DNA from: Filobasidium wieringae
Lineage: Eukaryota; Basidiomycota; Tremellomycetes; Filobasidiales; Filobasidiaceae
NCBI GenBank assembly: GCA_001600055.1
Contig: BCIV01000031.1
Span: forward strand, 1 to 14,596
DNA: 14,596 nt
Reading direction: 5' to 3'
Below are positions 1-9,800 of this stretch, piece by piece; the first letter of the stretch is position 1, and the number at the start of each line of letters is the position of its first letter. A model generated the notes under the pieces. It searched no databases. It was given only the letters and a program-made list of their open reading frames with translations, and was not told where the DNA came from. The position numbers were made by a program, and so were the translations under genes.

Positions 1-1922
1 TACGAGTTCCTGCTCAAGAGACTCTCACTTCTACTGCTTAGAGCTCGTTTCAGGCACTTTGAAGCGTGAGGAAACAGGAGGAAGTGGTGTACAAGGTGCA
101 CGACTCGTTTGAATGGCTAGGAATCGAATACACCTTGTAACTAGACACTCTCTACTGTACTACACCATGTTCTACCCCTAACCCCTAACGCCTAACCCCT
201 AACCCCTAACTGCATGAGTAGCACTTGGAACAACGTCTGGCGAAAGACATATTTCCTGCAATTTCACACTCATTCCAGTATACCCTACATTTCTGCCCGG
301 CCTATCTACACCTCAAAACGTTCCTCTTGGTTCGGATCCCCGGTTCACGAGCAGATAGCTGTTAGCCCGCTGAAATCACGCATGCAGTAAACACGCGCGC
401 GCTTCGACCGCAACTACGATTGCAAATCCCGCCTTCTGAGAGCCATCCGAAAGCAACTCCTTGAGGTGCACATTTCTATATTCACGGTCAAATACGATCG
501 GTGCCGCCAGGCGGCTGACAGATTTCTACGTCAATGGACCGTCGGAAGCGAGATCCGCTGATCTAGCCCGTTCAAGGACTGACTATACATCCTTAAGCTT
601 GTGGTGTCATGGTGCTCGCTCAACTAGGTCAGCCGAATCTATCATACGCAGGTCAAATACTATCGCTCAAGTTTGAACACTGTATTATCTCGACGCAAAG
701 GCTTTTATACGAAGAAATTATGACATCTACCACAGCCACAAACGATGACATAGTCCCTGGGAGCCACGGGTGCTACTAACACGAATACGGAACTTGTTCC
801 CATCGTACACGTACATCATCAGTATTTGGCGGCTAGCTGACTTCAGCGATCAATGTAGAACAAGAATCGATCAAGAATCCAAGGCGGAAGGTCACACGAA
901 CGACTTGTACATTTGCAAGTTCGATTGTATCAAACGAAATCCTACTATGCACTGAGTGAATCAAGGTTTTTGAAACGGCCGATGGAGATATCATTGGAAG
1001 CGAGTTCCACACAGATCATTAGTGACGGAGGTCAGCAACCCCCAAACGAGTTTGTCATTTGATGGCGCCATGAAGATGATTTATTCGGTGGCGACCATAT
1101 CCGCATGACCAAAGTCGAACTGCATATGTGCCGGGACAACCATCACGTCAAAATGGATAATCTCTCTGGTCCAGTATCGAGTAAACAGCAAGATTGAGAC
1201 CGATCAAACGATTGATTGAAAGCGCCAAGTACTCTTCAGCTTTGAAGATGCTCATCTTCCTTGACATCTATTGATACGTGCACCATGTCGTGACCCATGT
1301 GGTCGGATTACAGAGTGTAGCGTTAAGACCAGGCGAGATCATTTTAACTTTGCGAAGAAGGAAGCATGCGCTTCTGTTCAACGTAACAGTTAAATCACTG
1401 CTCAACGAACCATGTCGCTTTTCTGATCGATAACAGACAAATGCGCACGACTTAGAGCGCGTTCGCTCTGTTGAAGAAGGTATTTCGACTTGGCTGCAAG
1501 GCTCCCCATATTGCTGGGATCGTTGCGTTCTGCATCTCAGCCTTTACGCACGCTTATACCACTGCGGCACTCGATCACATCCTCCCCCTCAGCTGGCTGG
1601 TCAAGCTACCCGCCAGTGCTGTGTGATCGAAGCGGACGAGAGAGTCACTCGATAGAGGCCGTCTTCAGCTGGAACTTAGTTGGCCTGTGACTCGCAACGG
1701 GGCAGCTTTCTCATCGTTGGATCTGTCAGCAGAATTGGGCATTAAAGCGCGCAGCTTTCGAAGATCTTGGTCGTGCACTTGTGCTCGCGCGCCATCATGA
1801 AGAGACTCACAAGCGTAAGACAGCAGTCTGACGTCGCAAGACCGTTTTCTGATCTAGTATGTGAAACAAAACTAAATGTCCAGTCATATGTCTCAACGTT
1901 CCTAAAGCGAATTACAAATGAC
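1..1922. other. Gene-poor subtelomeric stretch
   Basis: I see no convincing gene here. The minus strand has no open frame of 60 codons, and plus-strand frames are short (61-105 codons) without splice partners that extend them. The stretch contains the interstitial telomeric tract at 175-209 and a small GCCGCC-A-GGCGGC palindrome near 503-515. The gene at 1923 could extend into 1744-1922 through one more intron (see that entry). Confidence 0.6.
175..210. repeat. Interstitial telomeric repeat, five CCCCTAA units
   Basis: Five head-to-tail 7-mers are visible: CCCCTAA twice, one variant CGCCTAA at 189-195, then CCCCTAA twice, followed by a C. TTAGGGG-type telomeres occur in tremellomycete yeasts; this is known of the group. 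The C-rich strand reads left to right, as expected at a left chromosome end, but 174 bases of non-telomeric DNA precede it. It is therefore either an internal tract or marks sequence joined beyond an old end. Confidence 0.85.
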
Positions 1923-3037
1923 CTACCAGTACATATGTGGGCCTCGAGTCAGGTACAAAGCTATTCCGTATACATTTGCTCCTGCTCGAAGAAAGTTTCT
2001 CTCCCCTTGTATATCCTCCGCTTCAAGCATATATTCCCTCTTACAATCGAATACCTCGAGATCTGTATTCCCTCGCATCATTGATATCCATCTCCCCTCC
2101 TGGTCCTTCGTCCCGTACTTGAAGTAGTGAGTGCGTGTTTCTACTTCTCGAAACGATACGGCTCATAGTACAGCCGACCTGCAGGAAGGCTTCGCTGATA
2201 TGGTACTGGCTTGGGATTCCCTTCGACGAGATCGTCTGGGAGTGGCAGGCATAGTCTCTTCTGTCGGAAGCTGTGAACGTAAGGTCGTTGCGTGAATATC
2301 TAAACATAATGGGTATCGCTGAGCAAGTGATGCGATTCACCTTGAAATCGTCCATGACCACACCTTCTCGTCTAGAATTCCGTCGACTACTTTGATAAGT
2401 GGCAACACTAGCTATACTGGTATCAGCCGCTGATGGCGGCGTAGGAGGGGTAACCGTTACGACTGCGTTGCGGTTAGGCAAACGTAGCGGACGGGTTGGT
2501 GGAAGAGGCAGAGTAGCACCAAAGTCGTCCAGATCTCTTCTTTCCCGGCGGTACTCAGTGGAAGTAAGGGAGTTAGCCGTAGCAGAGAAGGAAGGTTCGT
2601 CGTGTTGTTGATCATAGCGGTTGATATAAGGCGCGGAAGGGACAGGTGTAGATGCCGCAGGGAGCTGGACCCTGACAATAGGAACGGGTGGAGGTTGTCT
2701 AGGATTGCTAAAAGTTTCGTTTGTCACTTCGAGTGGAGGGCGGTAGACTGGTCGAGAGATATCGGCAGGAGATACAGATCTTACGCGTTGCAGTCTTTCG
2801 GTAGGTTGCCTTTCGAGAGGACTGCGCAGAGTTCCCGATGCTGATGGTTATCGGATGTATGCATCAGTACCTGTTCGAAAGACGACGAATCCGAAAATCG
2901 TAAGCACCTTCATAGGTCGAGCTTGAACTCGAGTCTTTCTTCGCCTTATTCTTGCGTGCTGCAAACGACTCGACAGCATTGCGAAGAGGGTCGAACCGGT
3001 GCGATCGATGCTTCTTGGGTTTGTCCGGCTTAGGCAT
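1923..3037 (-). CDS. Basic Ser/Pro-rich protein of unknown function, four exons
   Basis: Spliced model: exons 3037-2871, 2821-2341, 2270-2172 and 2117-1923, giving 313 residues. The introns are 49, 70 and 54 nt with donors GTACTG, GTGAAT and GTACTA, and all phases join cleanly. The ATG at 3037 opens a very basic N-terminus (MPKPDKPKKHRSHRF) that could be a nuclear localisation signal. A Ser run (SSSSS) follows near residue 36, then a long Pro/Arg/Ser-rich region to about residue 200, a further basic patch (PRRSRRRES), and a more ordered C-terminal 64 residues containing YMLEAEDIQGER. I see no membrane segment or known domain. The stop at 1925-1923 overlaps a GTAGGT donor at 1926-1921; splicing there, to an acceptor AG at 1872-1871, would replace the last residue and add about 50 more, ending at 1742. 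I do not recognise the family. Exon structure is better supported than function. Confidence 0.6.
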
Positions 3038-3207
3038 GGTTCTTCTGCGCTGGGGGCTGTTTGGAGGTAGACGAGTATGTTATATGGAATGTGATTCCAC
3101 TAGTAGTCATCACTACTGTCCATCATGATCAAAGGACGTAAACAATGAGTTGCTCGGATTGTCGATTGACCGTTGCAAGGCTAGCTTACCTAATCTGCCT
3201 ATCGGCT

Positions 3208-3247
3208 GCCGAGATCCGCGGTGTCGATTCGCTGGGCAGATCTCGGC
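3208..3247. repeat. Inverted repeat with 9-bp arms
   Basis: GCCGAGATC at 3208-3216 is the exact reverse complement of GATCTCGGC at 3239-3247, with a 22-nt spacer. It sits between two divergently oriented genes, so a regulator-binding site is possible. A 9-bp pair at this spacing can also arise by chance. Confidence 0.4.
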
Positions 3248-3718
3248 CACCAGCCCGCCGAGACGGAACTCCACTGATTCATGACCGTCGACTTGTAGCC
3301 GTTACAACTTATCCTGTCGATATCATCAGACGATAGAATGAAAGAGGTCGACTTGCACCTCATGTCCTAGCTTTCGACTGCCAGAGAGGTTAAACTGCAC
3401 GGTCGAATGTACCGTTTGTCCTTGGATTTCCTCCCTAACAACCACAGTCTCAATGGATCGGTCGACTTGTCAGCTTTCCACTACCAAAGACGGAAGAAGA
3501 CTCGGCAGTACGTCTACGAGTTTTCAATCAGAGTGCCAGCGAGGCTTCTCAAGTCAGAGATCCAACGTGATGCTCAGCTTTTTGCCATGTGTTGCTCTTT
3601 TTGCGATCCAGGACAAGACGGTCACGGATCACCACCAGGACACGAATGATAAGAACAGCACTAACTAGATAAGGTCAGGTCGTGAGGAAAGCCTGAGGTC
3701 ATCGCAGACGGAAGTATC

Positions 3719-3775
3719 GGTATGTCTTAGCGAAAGCCGTTTCTTTCTACCGTCATCCGCTGACGCTGGCTTACA
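3719..3775 (+). other. Candidate spliceosomal intron
   Basis: A donor GTATGT, a CTGAC branch-like motif about 14 nt before the end, and the acceptor CTTACAG define a 57-nt intron. This matches the size and signals of the other introns in the window. It probably belongs to the plus-strand gene further right. The frame that is open just downstream runs to a TGA at 3946, so another junction is missing. Confidence 0.45.
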
Positions 3776-3872
3776 GATCGATTACTAACGACTTTCGATA
3801 TATTGGGAAAGGCATCACAATAATCACCATATCCTCGCCACCTCCTGGGCAAATAACGATCATGTCCGTTAA

Positions 3873-4973
3873 CCCTATCAGAACCGGCCGCCCATACTAC
3901 ATCTTGTCTCCTTGGCGATCTATCTGTCTCATCCGACTACTGCGTTGATTTCCCTACGATCCTGCGGCCTCTTCGTCACTGTCACTGGCACTGGATCTAC
4001 GAACATATCAAGTTCTTTACGGGTCCTTCAGTGGTCGCTGGCTGTTTTATGGGTGCAGAATAACATGGGCGGTTACAACAAGATCGCGCTTCGTCCTCGC
4101 CATTCTGATCAAACAGAAGACCAAAGGAATCTGGAGGAATCGCAAGACCTGCCGATTGGTACCATGTGTCATTACGCTCGCTTCAGGTGGTGCGTTCTCC
4201 ACCGCTCTCACTTCATCGATGGTTCCACCCCGTCAGGCTATGCTAGTTCTGCCTTTGATGTGAGTGGTTGTCGATACGTCCGGATAGTAACGATTACTGA
4301 TGCCCATCATTACAAACTAGTACTGCATGCCCTATCGACTTCGAATTGGCCTGCCAGCCACGATAAACCCTTTTCCACATGTCGCTGAAGGACCGACAAT
4401 GCGGACGTCAGGTGGATGTCTTTTGAACCTGGAACATCGCTTCAACGTCTCGCCCATGTTTCAACCTTACTGCCCGATTGGGCAAGCGAAGACAGTAAAC
4501 AAAACAGTAAGTGGTCATTTAATTTGCTGATTCTCGTCTTGATTCAGAACTGGACTGCTGTTGTGCCCTTCCACTCCCAATATGATCAACATCTTCAGCG
4601 AGTATGCAACACACGCTTCCATCAACTCACTCGTTCCAGCGGTTGTATATGAGGACAGTAAGCGGACGACCATCCTAGTTGTGGATTTCTCTTACCGCAC
4701 CCAGTAAACTACATCTCGAACGGTTGTCTCATTTTGCAAACTGGCTATTACGCTCAGAAAAGAGGACTCGGTGGGTGCAGTAGCCTCGTCCTGTTCATCC
4801 GTGGGTCATCCCTTTGGTATCAGTCTCGTGGTTCATTCGACCGTCCCTTGCCTATTGATAGCAACTTATTCCGTATGCACGTACACGGACATCCAGTTCG
4901 AGGTTTAGGATTCACGATTCTCAAAGGTCGCGTCCCCAACCTCATCGAAAGCTTCAGCAACGAGACGCTTTAG
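3873..4973 (+). CDS. Multi-exon gene, unknown product; 5' end unresolved
   Basis: The frame is open from 3873 and splices as ...4259, 4321-4506, 4548-4644, 4705-4973. The introns are 61, 41 and 60 nt with donors GTGAGT, GTAAGT and GTATAT, with TACTGAT or TGCTGAT branch motifs in the first two. Only one of the three frames survives all junctions, which is the main evidence that this is a gene. The visible product is 183 residues after the first junction plus up to 129 before it. The start codon is not identified; no ATG begins the frame at 3873, so an upstream exon is likely. Features seen: a hydrophobic stretch near 3910-4060 (possibly a signal or membrane segment), several cysteines, and a late FRMHVHGH motif that faintly recalls the HxHGH copper motif of multicopper oxidases. 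The other copper-binding motifs are not evident, so I make no functional call. A nearly complete alternative frame overlaps at 3949-4260 but dies after the first intron. Confidence 0.5.
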
Positions 4974-5646
4974 GATCGAGCGTGAAGTCAGCGCCGACTA
5001 CAGTGGAGACCGCGCTCAAGGTGAGCTACTACCAACAGCCGGTTGTAGTCGTAGACCTGACCAAATCTAGTGTAAGACGTGGAGATGCTCACCGATTAGC
5101 TAGCATATCTTCGCCGAAACTAGTCATATAGAGTAGCAGTGGTGGACTTTATAGGCAAACAAAGTAATCAATGCGTTCATGAGATAATGACATAATCGGT
5201 ATTATGTCAGTCATCTGGGTCAGGCCTGTTAGAGAGATAGGGTCACCGATTCCAGATACACCGCCTTGAAAGAAGGTCAGCTGCAACTGCGCTGCGAGAA
5301 TGGATTCTTGATAGGTGGCTCAAGCGATAGACCACTAAGTCATCTTTGAGAGATACTGAAACAGTAAATGGGAAGGCGGAAATAATGGCAAGAATGCACA
5401 TTGCCTTGGCAATGCTCTCCTCCGTGCAGAATCTCCGGCAGAGCATAGTCAATCTGGTTCATATTCGTACTATCTCTCCTCAAGTTAGATATCCCGAGGC
5501 TTCATCCGATCACTCATTACGACGTATCGATGTAATAAAACGCTCTGAATTAGCTTTACAAATCGGCGTGATACAGGCTGTGGGCCGAAGTCACAGCAAA
5601 GACCGTGTTCCTCTCTGCCAGGCGTATAAGTGCGAAGATATCGGTG
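4974..5646. other. No clear gene; possible decayed minus-strand sequence
   Basis: After the plus-strand stop at 4973 I see no supported gene. A 69-codon minus frame at 5452-5243 and a 53-codon stretch read in the same frame as the remnant at 5973-5647, beyond its stop, are the only coding-like pieces. A hairpin is annotated separately. Confidence 0.4.
5188..5209. repeat. Perfect hairpin, 9-bp stem and 4-nt loop
   Basis: TGACATAAT at 5188-5196 is followed by the loop CGGT and ATTATGTCA at 5201-5209, an exact inverted repeat. It lies about 215 bp past the stop of the plus-strand gene. It could be a binding site for a dimeric (for example bZIP-like) protein or simply a structure-forming relic. 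No function is shown. Confidence 0.6.
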
Positions 5647-6078
5647 TCACGCAGCCTGCTTGATCAGGTAATTGAAATCGTACGCCTTACTGAGGTATCC
5701 GCGATCTGTGAGATCCGAAATGAGCTGATCCAGCGTAGGTGTATGTATCACATCCGAGATACACCATTGATCTTGAGGAAATGGAAGAGCGACTACAGTC
5801 GATGATAGTGGCCATCCAGCACCTGCTTTTGGTTTCAGCGGCGAAGAAGCAATTAAACAGGCGCGCTCTGATGCGAGTTTGGGATACAGTTTAGTAACAC
5901 CAGATACATTCACTCGACGACCTCGGTGAGGAGACCGTTCATTGTAGAGAAACTTCACAGCATCGCTAAGGGGTCATGTATAATCGACTAATATGGCCTA
6001 GTGAAGAGGCCGGAACTGGGAAGATCCTCAGGAATAAATCTCAGCGTCGGGATAGTCGTACATCTAGGTGGCAATTTT
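5647..6078 (-). pseudogene. Coding-like remnant with in-frame stops
   Basis: Minus-strand codons 5973-5650 are open and protein-like (for example TLDQLISDLTDRGYL near the end). The same frame reads plausibly upstream to 6078 (MYDYPDAEIYS) but is cut by stops at 6066-6064, 6030-6028, 6000-5998 and 5976-5974. Three of these (TGA, TAG, TGA) could each be one C-to-T change from CGA, CAG and CGA. I found no intron combination that removes them with correct phase. It may be the tail of the mannosyltransferase-like remnant just upstream or a separate dead gene. I do not recognise its family. It could be a chance open frame, though 103 open codons with coherent composition argue mildly against that. 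Confidence 0.3.
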
Positions 6079-6137
6079 ACTGAATCCCCCCTCCCTTCCA
6101 TACATTCACGAATTATCCCAGATCGAGCATCCTCATA

Positions 6138-6754
6138 CTATCCAACATGAGGTCTTGAGGGCTCGGTCGCATCGTACATCATACGGTCACCCCGCGCCTC
6201 TAGTATCGCACAGAGACTCAATAGAAACCGAGATACGTGGCTACGTATACGCCACGCAAAGCTTGACGCCGTTATCCGGATTGTGATGTGGTTTAGTCTG
6301 CACACCGGTACACCGAGACCATACCGTTTCGTTCGAGACATATGGGATATGGACAAGCAAGGCTAACTTCCTTCGTCGTCAAAGCAATCCACAACTCGCC
6401 CGGAATTGAAAGAGTGGCGTTTAAATGGGTATCGCCAAGATCCATTGTCGGAAAAGAGGAATTTGGTGACATTGAGCCCCGAGTACCGTCTAAACCACGC
6501 TTTCAACATCTGGCAGTGATCGTTCAAGAACGTTATTCCTTATCAAGATGTCGCGAATGACGCTACATAGATTCGACATTGACGAAATGTTCAGCTTGAT
6601 CGAGCTGAAAGCAAAGTGCGTGATACGCGAAGTCGACCTCGACCGGTAATTTGTGGTTCGTGAATCTCATAGATGACACAACCTTGCATGGGGAACGCTC
6701 ATTCGTAGAGGCGAACAGAACTGGACTTTTAGCATTCGCTCGAAAGAGCTGCAC
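6138..6754 (-). pseudogene. Possible mannosyltransferase-like (MNN1/2 type) remnant
   Basis: Reading the minus strand in shifting frames gives, in order, an open 63-codon piece with a SSMRF...LPVEV segment, then FNSGRVVD near 6400, then NPDNGVKLCVAYT near 6265, then RMMYDATEPSRPHV near 6150. The order resembles the fungal alpha-mannosyltransferase family PF11051, which has an LR..LPVE motif early, an E/F-SGQVV segment, a GDKD.fR.A segment and a late CGH.MLQYD followed by FVH. Each match is short, key residues are changed, and the pieces are in different frames separated by stops, so if the origin is right the gene is dead. The family call is an inference from memory of motif order. The remnant sits on the same strand just downstream of the SNF2 gene stop at 6900. 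Confidence 0.3.
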
Positions 6755-6899
6755 CGACCTAGCATAAACGCCTAGTTATTGGAGTATCTCGGACCAACCA
6801 CGTTGTGATTCGCGACCAGCCGATTCGAAGCCAGGCCCGCATTTTGCCTTTCACGTTTCCTCGCGCTCTGATCGTCTACTAGGTAGACACACCGAAAGC

Positions 6900-9800
6900 T
6901 CATAACAATGCTCTGACCTCAGCGTCGAGTACACTGTTGGCATCCAACGGATGTGCAGTCTCGCGGGCGTGATTGATCCATCGATTGATCATTGGTTCGT
7001 ACCCAAAATGTCGGGATATATCGTTGAAGCTGATAGTGGGCGCATATTCGTGCCCCAACGAAGTCTGCATGATATAGATATAAGCTCTACCGAAGACTAT
7101 CAGGGTAGACAGATGAGCTTGCCTCTCCGTTCAGCACGATGCCGTCGTAAACTTCATCCAACGTGTTGCGTGTCATGAACCGTTTGATTATGCACCTCTT
7201 ATTTTGAGGATATCGCAATATTCGGCCTTGTAGTTGCTGAACCTGCTGCTGGGATCGACTGAAAGACTTGCTAAGTTGAGCACTCGAGCTCTTTGTTGAC
7301 AAAACCGGATAAATACATACGGTATATCCATCATGTAGAGGTGATTGCACATGTGTAGATTTTTGCCTTCCATTAAAGCGTCGGTTAGCCCTATGATGAG
7401 CTTGACCTCTGTACGATCCTCTAAGTCCAATAACGCTCTCGTGTTCTCTCCCCGAGAGAGGCTTGGAGCGTAACACACGTAGTACCCCGGCAGATACTCG
7501 TCAACACCGTTCTTGTCTGGCTGTACCTGACGGTAGCTCTGCCAGCGCTTGTAACCCGCCTTTTCCACAGCCATTACTATTGCGTCCAGATTCGATTCCA
7601 TTCCTGTTACAATCAATACCTTGTCGTCCGGGGCAACTTTGGAATTGTGAGTCAGAGTCTCGCTGACAGATGGAGCATGATTGAGCAAGACTAGATATTA
7701 ATATCGAGATTCTTGCGACTCACCACAATGCTTGCGTTTTGCATGTCATACGGCCGGAAGTTTCTCTCTTCAAGAAGTCTATCTCGTCCGAATGTAGAAT
7801 AGCCGGGCCGTAAGTTTCACTAGTCGCGTAGTCGATCGCTTCGGGCCATGACATCACAGCTTTCTGCATCAGACAAGATACTCGGTCAAAATCAGTCAAC
7901 GACGCTGAGCACGATACTCTCGCTTACATTCAACGCAGCAACGAGATGCGCAAGTTCATGTTCTGGTGGAATCGGCCCGTTTAGATCTGCCGCAACGTTC
8001 AATATTTGCTGATACTTCGACCAGAGAAACAAGACATGCCTATCATCGCGGGTAAGCTGAGTCTTGTTCGGGCGATAAACATCCGGACACTTATGACACT
8101 CACCGTTTGAAGGCGTCCTCGAGGTGATCTCGTAGCACTTGTACTGATCACAACCAAACGAACGTAAACTTCAAGGCTCAAGGACGGCAATGGAGGGACC
8201 TACTAGCATCTGCTTCCCACGATGCCGGTCGACAAATTGCACCTTGGGCACCTATCGGTGTGAACCGAGGAACCGTCCTGCATGCGGGATCGTCTCTCCC
8301 TCTGGCCATGTAGATGTTACGATCCTGTAGATGAGGAATAATCCAATCATAAATCTGGCGAAGCGATTCCGGTCCCTTGTTACGTTTGGGAGCGCCTCTC
8401 TTGAAATCGGCAAGTTCGACATCCAGACTTTCGCCCTTCTCGATCTGCTTGCAGACAGCTTGTTGAGTCACAGACAAGCACCGAGCCGAACTTTCCACTT
8501 ACCCCCATCATGACGAGAGGCATGAAGATATCTGTCGCACTTCCGATGAGGGGTGTAGCCGACAGTAGTAACGTGAACGTCGACTTGACGCAGGTCTTTG
8601 CTATTCGCTGGCTCAAGACGTGTGCTGGATTACGAGCTTTGTGTACTGGTGAAGGGGAACTCAGTCTCATGAGCATGTTTGCAAGATCAGAGGAATTGAT
8701 CGTCCGTACCCTCGTCCACAATGACTCTCTCCACCTCAAAGTCGTCGAGGTCGATTCTCCCTCCGCTGAGTGTAGAGTCCCTTCCCACGAACCTTCTCAC
8801 GAATGAGAAAGCTGATAAACGACGGGTCAGCGCAGGGTCTCTGCCAACACTTAATGCGATAAGGCTCACTGATAATCACAATTTTGGACTTCCGGGAGGT
8901 CTAGGGTTCCGGATGATAAGGAAAGTTGACTCAGGAGAGAAGGCTTCTGATCTGGCTTACCGATTTCTTGTCCTCCAACACTCTAGTCCACGCCTCTGCA
9001 TCTCTGACGACTGTGGTATACTGGAGGAGACTAGGAGTTCTAAGTCTAATTTCCCTCTAAAAGCGAATGATCCTGTGTCAGCTGGACGTTGGTTTCAAGC
9101 AAAATCCTCAAAAAAGACTGACAAGCCAAACAACTTCCTCCAACCCATCCGGGCAGAAAATCATCGTCCTAACTGGGTCTGCTCCTTGTCCTTCCACCTT
9201 CATATCCTTGATAATCACCGAGAGGGCAACGAGAGTTTTCCCTAATCCAACTCCGTCGGCAAGAAGCATACCGCGTCTGGCCTTCGTGGAGCTCTCCATC
9301 TATTACAGCGGCATATTAGCTTGTGTTCCAGTCCTCGTTGTGGTACTACTTACAGATTTCCAAAGAGAGGCGACGGCTGCAAGCTGGTGATCAGGATGAA
9401 TCAAGATTAGGAACGGCCGGAATTAGATCACGTAGAAGGCAGCATCTTGAGACTCACCTGGATTGGCAACAACGTAGAAGTCGTATAGTCTAGCTTGATC
9501 TGAACTTCCCCGTCAACTTGCGTCTTCCATCGGTCGAGGTATTGCATCGCCTCATCGGTACTGTCGACTACTCCAGGTTGTAGGAACGGTGCCAAGCTTG
9601 GTCCATCGGCTGTTTGCATGTCGTCAATTGCTAGTATCAGCGCCTCCATAGTATCAGCCGTATAATCTGTCGTTTCTCGAGTTCTTTGCAAGTTTCGAGC
9701 TGATCGATATTGAGCCTCGACGGATGCAGATGCATCGGGAATGGGGGTGGCAGGAGGGGGTTCGTGTGGAAAGAGCGGGTTGGATCCGAGTCTGGCCCGT

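Larger units (their letters stand above)
3038..3872. other. Divergent intergenic region
   Basis: This lies between the minus-strand gene starting at 3037 and the plus-strand gene that is open from 3873. It should hold both promoters and probably the missing 5' exon(s) of the plus-strand gene. Plus-strand open frames at 3407-3649 and 3453-3668 are candidates, but I could not join them to 3873 with consistent phase. I see no clear TATA box. Confidence 0.4.

Noticed and set aside
326..352. tRNA-like T-arm (GGTTCGGATCCCCGG)
   Set aside because: No matching acceptor, D or anticodon stem could be folded around it on either strand.
3949..4260. Open plus frame resembling a transporter segment (LASGGAFSTALTSSMVPP)
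   Set aside because: It cannot continue through the intron at 4260-4320 for more than about 15 codons, while the overlapping frame continues through three introns.
4861..4973. Multicopper oxidase call from HVHGH
   Set aside because: Only one of four expected copper motifs is visible and the protein ends soon after it.
8705..8720. Apparent frameshift after the DE of motif II
   Set aside because: A 64-nt intron at 8709-8646 explains it and restores DEVH in frame.
8721..9245. 174-codon plus-strand open frame, the second longest single open frame in the window
   Set aside because: It lies antisense to SNF2 exons and introns whose motifs and splice phases are coherent on the minus strand.
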